A DNA stretch of 64,000 nt, taken from contig NC_088714.1 in assembly GCF_963576615.1 (NCBI RefSeq), positions 27,276,558 through 27,340,557 on the forward strand, written 5' to 3'. The position numbers and the translations under genes were made by a program. The notes under the pieces were generated by a model. The model saw only the letters and a list, made by a program, of their open reading frames with translations. It had not been told where the DNA came from and made no database searches. Origin of the DNA: Watersipora subatra (lineage: Eukaryota; Bryozoa; Gymnolaemata; Cheilostomatida; Watersiporidae). Below are positions 31,946 to 43,417 of this stretch, one piece after another (the stretch's first letter is position 1; the number at the start of each line of letters is the position of its first letter).

Positions 31946-32515
31946 CGAACTCTGAGGTTTCTATAAGAATACCTCCTATAACGTAAATTCCAGAGGACAT
32001 AAAGAATGCATGCAAAGTTTAGCTTTGGACTACGTAAAAAATTTCTTATAATGTAGTGTCAAGTCAAGTTCTCAAATTCGATTCGAACGGTAATATATCT
32101 CGCCGCACTTGTGAAAGAAAAAGCGACGTACGTATAGCGTTGTTTGTACCTATTATACAAACAACTTCCATGACATTAGTTCGTCGTGCTAGATCGTCAG
32201 ATGTGTCAACAAAACAGAGAATGAGTAGCTGCGCAATCATCAATAAATACTTGAAGGCGATCGACTGGCGCAGGAGTTACAGCCTCGGTCAACCAATCTG
32301 AATGTAACGAATTGGAGTATTGTCGAAAGTTATCTGTTATCCTAAGCTTCACCGCAGGATACATATAGACGACGAACAGGTAGATACCGCTCTTTTATAA
32401 TAAAAATATTTTGGGTTTTGCTTTATTGTAGATGTATAAAATATTTGTTATTAGTTTTACTTTGTACAATAGACCTTGCTGGGTAAAACAAAACCAACAA
32501 ATCGTTGTATATATA

Positions 32516-33759
32516 CAGTAAGACTTCAACTTACGAGTGCTCCAACGTACGAGAAACTTGAGATACGAGCCAGCTTTTAAGCAAGTTTTAGCACTAACAT
32601 ACGAGCCATGTTTGAGATACGAGCACGTGAGTCAGTTGCCAAGTATGCCGGAGGTGTTTTATGAGAACAGCATCACTCTGTATTTTTCAACTGCTCAGGT
32701 TATACTTTTGTACCATGCTTTTTTGTGTGCGATTTTCAGTGCAGAATTATGTGAATTAAAAGTACTCTGCGTTGACCGAAAGTTTGCCAGTAAAATGAAA
32801 GATAATGCAAAGAAAAAGTGAATAATAACAGTTGATATTAAACGGAAAATTATTGAAAAATATGCAAAATGTGTATGCGTGATTGAGCTAGCTCAGCAAT
32901 ATGACAGAAATACATCCACAATTATCAAACCGAAGGATTATATTCAGGGCATTTAGTTCACAAAAGGACTGGCCATAGTTTCTAAACGGCGCAGCGATCT
33001 TCACGACCGCTGATGGAGAGACTGCTCAGGCATTGGATAAACAATTGGCCGGTGACAGCGTAACTGAAACGATGCCATATGAAAAGGCCGGTGCTATCTA
33101 GCAAAACTATAAAAATAGACATTCGGACAAGTTGGCTAGTGGTCGTGCATTAACCTTTTGTGACGACACCTGTGTTCATCCTAATCGCAACATGTTGAAA
33201 GGGCGACAAAGGCAAACGTCTTTAGATAGGATTATCTTAAAACGGCTGGCTAGTCGTGAAAGCGAAACAAAGGAAAAATTAGCTAACCAGCGAGAAACTT
33301 CAAAATACGATGCCCGAAGAAATTTTAATTACGTTAAGTTAAAAAAGAAAGTTTGCTTTTAGGTTTGCTTCTACGTTTGTCTTTTAAGACATTGATGAAA
33401 TCCAAATTTATCAAAGTCAACTGTTGTAATGAAGGATAACTTATATTTCCCTCTCTGGCAAATGCTAGCGTTAGCTGCTATTGTATGTATTTAATTTTAC
33501 ATTTTAATTAATCACATTTCCTTGCATTATTTTTAATTGTTGCTTTTTGAAAGCATTTGGTAAATTAGGACAATAACCAACACATTCTTTCTGTTACAAT
33601 ATCTTGTTTTGAGTGTTTTATTTGCATTTTTAGAGTATGGAAACCAATCAATATATATTTAATGGTTCTATACATAAATAAATTGCACCAACATGTGAGT
33701 AAATTAACATACGAGCTCAGTCTCGGAACGCATTAAGCTCGTAAGTCGAAGTATGACTG
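32516..33759 (+). mobile_element. Pogo/Tigger-like DNA transposon relic (family T, copy 2)
   Basis: Inverted ends cagtaagacttcaacttacg and (reverse complement) cagtcatacttcgacttacg, each bounded by TA. The plus strand keeps pieces of a pogo/Tigger-type transposase: an N-terminal helix-turn-helix (VDIKRKIIEKYAK, LAQQYDRNTSTI) at about 32796-32955, then decayed CENP-B-like helices (KQLAGDSVTETM) near 33040-33100. The DDE catalytic core is missing, so the element cannot move itself. Stops interrupt every part. Confidence 0.65.
32796..33362 (+). pseudogene. Broken pogo-like transposase (HTH and C-terminal tail only)
   Basis: Frame with a nonsense codon after MKDNAKKK, a psq/CENP-B-type helix-turn-helix, degenerate second DNA-binding region, then an open C-terminal stretch (33132-33362) containing QRQTSLDRIILKR. 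This resembles the PCNA-binding (PIP-box-like, QxxLxxhh) tail reported for pogo transposase; that comparison is inference. The catalytic region is deleted. Confidence 0.55.
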
Positions 33760-34078
33760 TATATGGAAATCAAAGATGTGTGTTCCCATCAACTTATTGT
33801 AAAATTACCACAATAATAGTCTATAAAACTAGTGAAATTGATCAGAAAAAAGAGAAAAGCTGTTAATGCAAATTAATAATATTGCAGTTATGACAGATCA
33901 GAAAAATTAAAAAGTTAAGTCTAGTTTTTCCTTTCTGTATGGCCAATGGGATAAATTTAGAAAGATCTTCGAACAGATTGGGTAACTAAACAGTATTGTA
34001 CTGTTTGTATAACATAAAATCCCTACAACATAAACGTTCCTGGAATGGATTATTTATGTTGTAGGAATGCCTACTGTA

Positions 34079-36396
34079 TATAGATAAAAACAAAGACTAT
34101 CTGTATTCTAAAAGATATTGAATGTTCAACAAAACTAAAAAGTCAACAAAAACGTAAAGTGCGTCGGCACACACTCACAAGGAATACATCAAAAATGCAA
34201 AACTGAAGTGATAAACAAAACTCTACTGTGAAGTAGCTACAAGTTTATCCTTTTATACTGAGCCATTGCTGTTGCTCCAAAACACTGAAACTGAAGTACT
34301 GCTTTACTTAGCCTACGCATCTTTACTTGACATTCATGCAAATTCTTAAACACTTCTAAACTAAGTAGTCTCACATAATCAGATAAGGATACTAAACACG
34401 AGTAGAATTGTCCAGTTTTAATCTATGCTTCAATATAAAAAAGAGAATTCGCCTTATTGTTTTGTTGCTCTGTTCCCTTCTGTCATAAAGTTTTATGTTA
34501 TGTGTCTGTGCACTTTGCAGCCCAATATACTAAGCGTGTGTAATTTGTAAATCGCAAAGACTGGTCAGGCAGTTACTCATCTCAGGTTAAATGATGATAT
34601 GATCTAACAGTAAGACCTGTACTAAATTGTTTTGAATGCACTTTAACAGCAAGGTATGTAGTGAAATTCTTTAACTTAATGCCTAATTCTATCACTTTAT
34701 CAGCCTAGATGTGGTAGAGTGACAGTTTGCCGGTCTGATACAGATAGCATAGATGTTCCATAATTTCACAAGCCAACTCTGTGTATTGGTTGGCATGAGC
34801 TTTTTAAAGTACTAAGAATAAACAGGCTGACTAATTTAGCCAGTTTAAAATCGTAAGCACCTGATGGGAAAAGCATTCTGTCATTGTGAAAATGGCTGGA
34901 GAAAACCGGAATAAATATATTTTTAGAGATCATTAAAAACCTGCTCAGCCAACTCTGTTGCCATGGCAGTGTAGTTAACTGGTCATGGCAATTTCCATTA
35001 CTTGCAATGGGTGTGTAGCCTTTGACCACTTACAATGTTCTATAGCACTTCATTGTTCGCTTCACGTCAAATGTCAAATCTATGAAGTACCAGTAAAGGT
35101 TCAGTAAACCTATTACCCTCACAAACCTCGTCTGACCATTCAGTTAATCAAATGGTCTTCTTTCATAGAATGAGAGATGATAGACTATCATCGATTTTTA
35201 GCCAGCTGATCGTAAATGGTCTGCAGCTACTAACTGCGGTCAGTCCACTGACAAGAAAGTTCTATAATTCCTTAGTTTGCTGATTTTTCCCAAGTTGCTG
35301 AGCAAGTGCTGATATATTCTAACAACTCGGTAAAATGAATATCTGTAAGGATACTTGTGCTCCCAGGGAGGTTTGAATCTTTTATGGAAGGTCTCTGTAC
35401 CATTTCTTCATCTGTTAGAGATGTGCTCAATCTAACTTAAATCTATAGTTAAACCGAGCATTAATTTACAAAAACCTTATCAAGCCGAGCACTTGATAAA
35501 ATACAAAAAGTTTGTCTTGCAACGTTCTTTGATATTTCAAAATAAAACAAACGCGTTGCCTTATTTTAGAAACTTATCAATAAGACACGCTTACTTTGAA
35601 GGAGCAAACCAAATTTAGCGAGAAATTCAATAATTTACCGTAGAAGAAATGTAAATATCCTAGCCTCTTGATTTCGTAAACAAATCTTTGAAAATACGTT
35701 ACAATTTATATTTTATTCAAAAATACTTGTGACAAAAGCTACTAACATCTGCGGTTTAGGAATCAGCGATCTAATGTCGAATCAAATAGTTGCTTTTCTG
35801 CAACGATCTCTATCATCATTATATATATAATATTGTTCCCGTCACCTGAATTGCTCTCATCATAAAAAAAACGATAAATTATTTAGGCCGTAGTCCTAAA
35901 AGAATAACGTTAGCTGGTCAAACGTTTCGAAGTCAAACTAGGATGAACAGCTATCAGTTCATGTTGTTTCGACGTCAAGTGGTTAGATCACAGGCTATAG
36001 AAGACCGTCACCTTGATAATTATTGAAGAGCCGTTGCAGCACATTCTGCGATAGATTCTGCGAAATTCAAACGCATTCCCATCGTTAATTATTAAAGAAT
36101 GCGTTTATTTTTTTGGCTGACAAACAAAAAATATAAACTAGTAACTCCTTGAGATAGTATTTTTATCGTCAAACTGAGTGAATTTTCAATTTTTGTCATA
36201 TCTCTTTCTCACTCGTGTTCATGATATAAATATACGAGTAGCAGGGAGAAACTGTTAGCTTTACTAACACGCCTGTCGCCAGACTACTGACCATAACGCA
36301 CGAGTCTCGATTTTTCTGTTTCAAGGCTCTTATTCAAGTGATCATTTCTGTAGTACGGCGATCAAATGGCACTAGATCACTACTACAAATTCATAT
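34079..36396. other. Intergenic, nothing recognised
   Basis: AT-rich. Open stretches of under 90 codons (for example 34766-35029, minus) show no conserved motif. No inverted-repeat element or RNA gene seen. Confidence 0.35.
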
Positions 36397-36402
36397 TTAC
36401 CG

Positions 36403-36526
36403 TGGAGAGAGGGAGGGAGAGAGAGAGGGGGAGGGGGAGGGAGGAGGAGGGAGGGGGAGGGGGAGAGGGAGGGGGAGGGGGAGAGGGAGAGGGAGAGGGA
36501 GGGAGGGAGGGAGGGAGGGAGAGAGG

Positions 36527-36571
<45 letters not shown>
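36403..36571 (+). repeat. Polypurine (GGGA/GA)n tract
   Basis: About 170 bases of pure G and A on the plus strand: mixed GGGAGG/GGGGGA units followed by (GA)n. Mirror-symmetric polypurine tracts can form triplex (H-DNA). The long Arg/Glu/Gly and Ser/Leu/Pro open frames are artefacts. Confidence 0.92.
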
Positions 36572-36573
<2 letters not shown>

Positions 36574-36593
36574 AAAGAACATAACCTACCTGT

Positions 36594-36755
36594 CAACTCT
36601 CACGCATTGGGCGTGAGACTCACGCAATCACCCAAAAGAAAAAATGAAAATGCGTGAGATTTTTGCCCCAATTTCCATAATTTTATGTATAGGCTACTAT
36701 CATTGATACATCAATTACCCCAAAACCAAATCTCACGCATTGTCCCACTCTTGGC
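36594..36755. repeat. Short interspersed repeat with CTCACGCATT ends
   Basis: actctcacgcattgggcgtg at the left and aatctcacgcattgtcccac at the right, with another tgcgtgagat in between. The motifs repeat in both orientations over about 160 bp. Class unknown. Confidence 0.35.
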
Positions 36756-37258
36756 TAGGCAGGCCTACTAAAGAAACAACTTTTAACCTCTAAAAATGGC
36801 AAGCAGTTAGTCAAATCCTATCTTGGAAATGTAAGAAACATCCATTTGTTAAAGGTCCAAGTATTAATTACGTTCAGTTGGGCCTTCACAACGCTAAAGG
36901 AAGAAATATACAACTAAAGAAACATTGCTGTCTGTGCTTTTCAGAGTGGGAAGCCTAGCAGAAAATCAGAGTGATCGTTCAGCTTTGCTTTATACTAATT
37001 TCGTTTATTGACCACTCAGAAAATATATGAAAACTTTTAGGTTCAGTGTACTTTGACTGGAATCTGCGAAAGACTGGTTGTAAAAGAGTTATACCAATTA
37101 TGAAAGCAATGCTAATTTGGTTGGACAGCTAGACTAGAGCTACGTCTGTCATGGCATGGTCTGGGTCTTTGTGACTATTCTGAATTTAAATCAGTTTCAA
37201 TGACTGTGGGATTGTTATAGTGAGGTATTTTTTATAGGCTGTGTACGGGTTTAAATGA

Positions 37259-37400
37259 GCAGATGAATTGAACTGTAATGTTTATTAAGCCATGTTACAA
37301 GAAAAGAAGAGAACTTGTCGTGCCATGAACTATTGTACACACAAACAAATAAATAGTGAACTAAACTATTCCAACATTGTAACATCACAATAATGCTACA
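37259..37400 (-). repeat. 3' LTR of gypsy element
   Basis: 142 bp, similar to 41501-41642. It starts TGTAGCATTATTG directly after the polypurine tract (minus strand) and ends CTGC. Contains GCTTAATAAACAT, a polyadenylation-type signal. Confidence 0.8.
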
Positions 37401-37410
37401 TCTCCCTTTA
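37401..37410 (-). other. Polypurine tract of gypsy element
   Basis: AAAGGGAGA on the minus strand, immediately 5' of the 3' LTR, the usual site of plus-strand priming. Confidence 0.6.
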
Positions 37411-37699
37411 CGTTCAGGTAGACAAATATTCTAACATGAATGAACAACAGGCTATTTTTGATTGTCACAAGCGGGCAAGACTTTCCTAACTCATGTTACA
37501 AATCAAGTCTCTGAGGTGGCCAGTGGTTGCGCTTACTATGACAGATGGGTTCTACCGGCTCGGGATCAGGAGTGGCTTGGGCATTCAGTTTGTCGGGTGT
37601 TGATGGGGTAACCAGGATGAGGTCACGGGTATTGCGACGTAATATTTTGTCTTCAGATTGAATGTTATATGAGCGTCCAGGTAATGTTTTGGTAACGGG

Positions 37700-38731
37700 T
37701 TCGGTCTAGGTCTGGTATGTAAACTGGGTCATTGACGTGTAGAGTGGGGCTGTGACTGTCGTCATGATTCCGCTTCATGTTTTTTTTATGAGTTCGCGGA
37801 AAACTATGTCAGCATGATCAGCGAGCTTCAATTGTAGTTTTGAGGGGTGGAAAGGTAAGTCTGTTTGTAATCGTCTACTCATTAGCAATTCCGCTGTGGA
37901 TTTCTCATTTCTGATTGGGGTGTCATGGTATGCCAATAGACCTAGATACGGATCTTCAACTTTCTTCAAAATGTTCTTAATAGTCTGAACAGCTCCCTCG
38001 CCGTTCGCTTGGGGATGATGTGGCGAGCTTGTTACGCATGGCAAGTCATAGAGTTGAGCGAATTCGTTGAATGCTTGGCTACTCTATTGTGAACCATTGT
38101 CAGATAGAAGAATTTCGGGTATTCCGTGGCGAGCGAAAATGGACTTCAAATGAGTTATAGTCATTAGCGAATCTGTTGAGTCGAGTTTAGCGACCTCTAC
38201 ATATCTAGAATAGTAGTCAGTAAAAAGTAAATATTTATGGCCTTTTCAGTAGAAGAGATCGGACGCTACTTGCTGCCAGGGTCGATCAGGGTAGGTGGTT
38301 AGTGCTAGTGGCTCCGTTGTTTTGGGTAGGTGTTTCTGGCAAATTTTATATGATTTGATCATTTCATTTCTATAGACAGTCTTGGCCACCAAACTGCTTG
38401 TCGGGCTCTTTCTCTGCATTTCTCAATGTTGAATTGACCATTGTGGAGTCGTCTCATCGTGTCCATGCGTTCAGAGATGGGTATTACGAGTTGTTTATCT
38501 TTCAATACTAAACCATCAACGAGGTATAGGTCACTTTGAGCATTCCACTATGATTTAAGGGCAGTATCAATATCTGATAATTACATCGGCAATCCATTCC
38601 TGAGAAAATCAATGACCTGGCGACAGTCAGTGTCATTCGATTGTTGGATTTTTAATTGTTGTAGGCAATTTTCTGTAATAGGTAGTTGAGTAATGTCAGT
38701 TATCATTCTAACTTCAATAGCTTGTGACAAC
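37700..38731 (-). pseudogene. Gypsy integrase region (broken)
   Basis: The minus strand keeps integrase catalytic-core segments: a VASDLF Asp, LSDNGSQ with the second Asp, and SSPHHPQANGEGAVQTIKN carrying the Glu. The open part 37775-38044 follows the Glu motif. Several stops and frame changes elsewhere. The domain inserts copies into host DNA when intact. Confidence 0.7.
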
Positions 38732-38735
38732 TTAA

Positions 38736-39429
38736 CTCTTTGGCTGGGTTAAAGCCCGGCAAAAAACATCTGAAAATCGTGTAATTTATTTTTCAATATT
38801 CAATAAAATCGGTATTTTATGAACATGCATAGCTCAAATCTTAAACTTATTTTTATGAACCAAATCTTTTGTACATAAACATTCATTTACGTATCTACTA
38901 CTTCAAAACAAATACAACCATGTGCAATTGTCCCTGTATGAAATGCTGAGAAGCATTTCTTTCGGTAGAGTCAAACGCTATAATGTAGCCATGCGAGCAA
39001 CCATAACGATCGTTTTTCTCTGTATATTCCAAGTATATTAAAAGCCCAAAAAGTTTACATCACTTCTATCATCTGAATTATTTTTATTCTGATCAGACAA
39101 AAATCACTAATGATCGCAAGATCAAATAAATTTGATTTTACCGTTTTGAAAGTCGAGCCGATGTTGACTGGTTTTTCCAACTTTTATTCTTTTCCAAGGG
39201 GCACGATTTCTTCAGCTTTTAGCACAAAGCAACGCCTCTCAGATAATCGTTTCATATTGTAAATCATCGACTAATATCTTGTTGATGATATATAAAACTT
39301 ACTAGTGTTCATATCCTTTGTTTAACATTACTAGAAGACAGCTTTATAAACGTCTACCGAAAGCGACACAAATTTTGTTTCCACACGCAACCGATAAACG
39401 ACATTTTGGTCATTTCCCCAGCCAAAGGG
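38736..39429. mobile_element. piggyBac-like MITE inserted in gypsy pol
   Basis: 694 bp flanked by TTAA on both sides (38732-38735, 39430-39433). Inverted ends are CTCTTTGGCTGGG and (reverse complement) CCCTTTGGCTGGG. TTAA target duplication with CCY-starting ends is the piggyBac signature. Removing it with one TTAA leaves the surrounding pol frame continuous. No coding inside. Confidence 0.75.
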
Positions 39430-39812
39430 TTAACATCTTCATCGGTTGGTACTCTTACTGGTTGTCGAGATAATAAGTCTGCTACGTAGTTCACTTTCCC
39501 AGGGATATAGACAGTGGTGAACGCGTATTTCATAGTACGTAGGTGTTGACTTTGTATACGTATGGTCAGATCATTGACGGCTTTGGAGTTGAATATTGGG
39601 ACTAGAGGTTTATGGTCTGTTTCGATTGTAACGTCATGATGGCCCAAAATGTACATTTCAAATTTGCTACAAGCCCAGGCGATACCAAGAGCTTCTTTTT
39701 TTATAGGCGACCAGTGTTGCTCCGTATCAGTTAGAGACCTAGATTTGGATGCTATTAAACATCTAATAGACATATTTTTGAATTTGAAATAGTGTTGCTT
39801 CGAGTCCGGCAT
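39430..39812 (-). pseudogene. Gypsy RNase H fragment
   Basis: The minus strand reads DTEQHWSPIKKEALGIAW, ETDHKPLVPIF and VYIPGKVNYVADLLSR, the RNase H and connection motifs of Ty3/gypsy pol. The frame then runs into the nested MITE. Confidence 0.75.
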
Positions 39813-39930
39813 TTGATGCGCCGCACATGATTATGATCGGTGGTTCTATATTGTACCAAGCTAGGCATGGTGCTTTACAGCCTTCTTGTTTCAGGTTCAC
39901 AGGTGCTTTTTGCTGCATAATATCTCACAA

Positions 39931-40648
39931 TCAAGGGGTGTTTTTCTTTAACAGCGCACGTAATGGTAGGGTTAGTTCGGTAATTCTAGATGAAAACTTG
40001 CTTAGTTGGTTGACTGAACCTAGCAAACTTTGTAGTTGAGTTTTATTTGTAGGACCAGACAACTCTTGAATATCTCTAACACGATCAAGATCGGGGGATA
40101 TGCCTTTGCTGCTGATGTGATGTCTGAGGAAAATGACGGATTGGGCTGAAAATTTACATTTGGCATGGTTCAGAGTCATGCCTGCCGATTTGACCTTGTG
40201 AATGCGCGTGTCGTGCTCCTCTGCTGGCGATACTATAAATAAGCAGATCGTCCATATGGCAGACAACTCCATCTAGTCCTACCAAGATGTCTTTCATGCA
40301 GCGTTGGAATATATCTCTTGCGCTCACTAGGCCAAAGGGGACTCTGTTGTAACAATAACGTCCGAATGGAGTGATAAATGTTGTTAACAGTTTAGATTCC
40401 TCTGAGAGCGGTATTTGATAATATCCAAAATTAACGTCAAGTTTAGTAATAACTGTAGCTCCTGTAATTTTGGCGAATGTCGGGTCTACGGACGGACTGG
40501 GGTGAGTATCTTTTTTAACGGCATGATTTAGGCTTGTCAAGCCAGCGGATATGCCAATTTGGTTGGGATCCTCGTTTGAAACTTGTACCCTCTCTGAGCA
40601 CCAATCAGTGGCTATAGTTACTTTGGATATGACACCTTTCGATTCCAT
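39931..40648 (-). pseudogene. Gypsy reverse transcriptase (frameshifted)
   Basis: Minus-strand motifs in order: TKLDVNFGYYQIPL, FITPFGRYCYNRVPFGL, then CHMDDLLIY, where HMDD replaces the usual Y(V/M/L)DD. A frame change near 40215-40240 follows, after which the thumb region continues (NHAKCKFSAQSVIFL, GHxxS-like HHISSKGI, LLGSVNQLSKF). Confidence 0.78.
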
Positions 40649-40684
40649 GTCGTCTAGCTGAAGTTTTACTACCTTGAGACGTGG

Positions 40685-41185
40685 TTAAGATGCTTCGTAG
40701 GTGACGTGTAAAGCAACTGGGCCCACCTCGTCATTTAGATTTATAGTGTAAGATTCGGATAGTCTACCCAGCCCTTGAACAACAATAGGGTATTCAAGTT
40801 TGAAGTTACAGTTGGGTGTGCTACAAACCGAATTATCAGAATCAGAAACACAGACAGAAACATTATCTACAAATTTGGTATTACATGTGATAAGGCTAAA
40901 AGCCACACAAGCTTGTTTACTAAGTAAATTGCAATCTTGGTTACAGACAATGTAAAGTTTCTCAAGAATACTGTCAGTATCAACCCTTAGTTTAGCATAT
41001 GCAAATCCTATTGTAGTAGGATCCTAAGTGTAGTTCCTGCTGGTCCTATGAGGGTTATGTCTCACTTTGATAGTTTATCAAACACATTGTTATTGTTACC
41101 ACATACAGTGATGTCAGCGCCGGTGTCTAGTTAAAACCTGCATGGCTGTTCATTATCACCACCATACGTTGTGTTGATTAGGGCA
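40685..41185 (-). pseudogene. Gypsy protease and linker (broken)
   Basis: The aspartic protease motif LDTGADITVCG lies at about 41100-41130 (minus), just downstream of a stop, with another stop about 25 codons later. 40685-40906 is an open linker toward the RT. Confidence 0.6.
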
Positions 41186-41274
41186 GTCCATGGTTTGGTT
41201 TGTTGTTTGGCCCATGTTGCTTCGCCGAGAAATGCTTGTTCGTCAGATTGTTCATACGCTTGTGAAACTTCTGA

Positions 41275-41500
41275 TATGGTTGAGGCAGATCTACATACGG
41301 TTTTCCAGTGGCCAATTTTGGAACAGTGATCACATTTGGATTTTAGTGCTGGACAGTCCTGTTTTTGTGTTTGTCATGACCGCACCAATGACTCTTTGAA
41401 GATTTGTCATTATTTGGCTTTAAGTCCGTTCTGGTTTGTGTCCGGTTTCTATTGCTTCTGGAATTATGTTGATTATTCCTGCGTTTTACCTTATCTACCA
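41275..41500 (-). pseudogene. Gypsy gag remnant (nucleocapsid zinc knuckles only)
   Basis: One intact CCHC knuckle, CDHCSKIGHWKTVC (41293-41334), preceded by a degenerate one (WCGHDKHKNRTVQH) and a basic stretch that begins right at the 5' LTR. Matrix and capsid coding is absent, so gag is deleted from its 5' side. Confidence 0.6.
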
Positions 41501-41642
41501 GCAGATGAATTGAACTGTAATGTTTATTAAGCCTTGTTACAAAAATATAAGAGAACTAGTCGTGCCATGAACCACAGTACACACAAACGGGTAAATAGTG
41601 AACTACACTATTCCATCATTGTAACATTATGATAATGCTACA
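41501..41642 (-). repeat. 5' LTR of gypsy element
   Basis: 142 bp, partner of 37259-37400. On the minus strand it is followed directly by TGGTAGATAAGG; a TGG start is what a tRNA primer-binding site shows, but the same bases could be gag coding. Confidence 0.8.
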
Positions 41643-41646
41643 ATGA

Positions 41647-42883
41647 CTAGCTGAAATTCTAGTTGTGGTTCTATTTGTCCATTAAAATATTTTATTTGTA
41701 CAACATTTTTCTTTATATTTTGCATTTTCAATTTTTCGACAGATACTGATATCTTAGCACCAACTGCTTAAATATTAATTCATTGAAATCAAATAGTTGA
41801 TGCTACTGATAATTGTAGAAAATACCTTTAATGAGTAATAAATAAATACCTTTAACAAAGTTTGAATGCAGCAAGTTTGAATTGCTGTTCTGAGCAACAC
41901 ACATATTTAGGGTAAATAAATACATCATTATAAAAAGTGTAAACCTGACCACTTATAAAGAGCATACTATTGGCTCCAACCAATCTTTACAGGTTATATG
42001 TACAGTATTTAGTAAAAAAATGACTCCTAACAACGTATAAGGTATAAATAAAATTTACTTTGTGAAGCATAATACTTCATATAAATCATATATCTCAATC
42101 ACCAGAAAACGAAGGTTCATTGCAATCTCTGATAGATTAAAGTTTTAAACAAAGACTGTTTGACATATTTTCTGCTTAATCAAAAAAGCAATGTTTAAGT
42201 AATTTGATGCGTAATACTGGTTTACCTTTCAAGTGACACACTAGCTCGCATAGCATCCACTTGAGGTTAAAGCCATTCAGTATTAATTAGAACATACTGC
42301 CCTAAGCAAGCAAAATACCCTATCTGTCAATCTTTTCACAATTCACTCCCTTGTGTTTATATGTAAGTTAGGTTGGGATCTAACGTGTCCCAAAATTTTA
42401 TACTTCTGAGACTACCAGAAATAGCACTTTTCACTATGTGCAAAATGCCCTATCAACATATAAGTTGGCATCATGAACAGCATTATCTAATCACATAGTA
42501 TATAAACAATGGGAAGCAAAACTGAAGCGGATATATTTTGTTGTTTCTAAGGCAGCTTTTACAAACTAGTGCAATTCTAAGTCCTCAATCCTATTGCTAT
42601 ATTTTTGACCATAATATATTTATTATGACAAGACAATCTCTAAGTGACATAAGTCAAGGTCCTAAATTCGGACTCAGAGATTTGATGTGAAGTTTGTTTT
42701 AATTACATGTACATAAAAAGTTTTGCTTTCTTGAAATACTGAAATTATGCCACTCAATTGTTTGATTTAAATTATTTTCCATAAAAGCGTTTGATCATAT
42801 TAAAACCACTATTTTACTTACTGCTTTCATTTCATAACATTAGGCTTGAATGAGATCTTGATTAGATCTTTGATCGTCTCATA
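41647..42883. other. Intergenic, nothing recognised
   Basis: AT-rich, no exon, RNA gene or terminal repeats recognised between the gypsy element and the family C fragment upstream of LRR1. Confidence 0.35.
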
Positions 42884-43326
42884 AAGGTTTACTAGCAACA
42901 AAATTCACATTACAGTTATTTAGTATCAAAAGGTTCACAATGTCTTACTGTGTTGTGGGTGAAAATTATGTGAAAATGTGATTACAAGCTCTTAAAAGCT
43001 CAAAAACGAACAATTCATCGCAGCCATCACGAAAGCGCTGTAGGTTGGAATCAATTTATTTTTTTTGATGAACTCAAACAATTTGGTTATTGTTTTGACA
43101 GGTGATGTTATCACAAGAACTGAAAGGCCAATTAACGGCTCAATATAAAATGTTTTGTAGCACTAGATTATGACAAACACTTCGGGTTCTTCAGAAAAGC
43201 CTGTATCAAATATAAATGTTCGCTACTGTATAGTTTTGTTTCGGCTTGGTCTAATCGTCTAGTTGTAATCTGATCGTGGGACCCATACTTCCTGCCAAAT
43301 AGTGTGAACAATTTCTGCAGCATTTT
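42884..43326. mobile_element. Family C element fragment upstream of LRR1
   Basis: ggtttactagcaacaaaatt, gtgattacaagctcttaaaa and gaaaagcctgtatcaaatat match the complete copy (28229-29132) in inverted orientation. The other arm is missing. It ends about 90 bp before the LRR1 start codon. Confidence 0.55.
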
Positions 43327-43417
43327 TAAACCTTTGTTTAAGAAGGGTTCACCAAAGCTTTTATCAAATTTTTGACCAATATTTATACTGTTTACTTTTC
43401 AGCTAAAAGCCTTCAAC

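Larger units (their letters stand above)
31962..34078. mobile_element. TIR DNA element family B, copy 3, carrying a nested pogo-like element
   Basis: Left end atacctcctataacgtaaat, right end atgttgtaggaatgcctact (inverted). The left interior (32030-32400) and right interior (33900-34050) match the two halves of copy 1. The interval 32516-33759 is a separate element inserted at a TA. Confidence 0.55.
37259..41642 (-). mobile_element. Ty3/gypsy-type LTR retrotransposon, decayed, with nested MITE
   Basis: Bounded by two 142-bp LTRs in direct orientation (37259-37400 and 41501-41642, TGTAGC...CTGC on the minus strand) and by a 4-bp target duplication ATGA (37255-37258, 41643-41646). Read on the minus strand: nucleocapsid zinc knuckles, protease DTGAD, reverse transcriptase, RNase H, integrase, a purine tract AAAGGGAGA, then the 3' LTR. 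The order pro-RT-RH-IN is that of Ty3/gypsy. Frameshifts and stops occur in all domains, most of gag is missing, and a 694-bp MITE splits pol. It is a dead element. Confidence 0.85.

Noticed and set aside
36338..36616. Arg/Glu/Gly-repeat and Ser/Leu/Pro-repeat proteins
   Set aside because: Translations of the polypurine tract.
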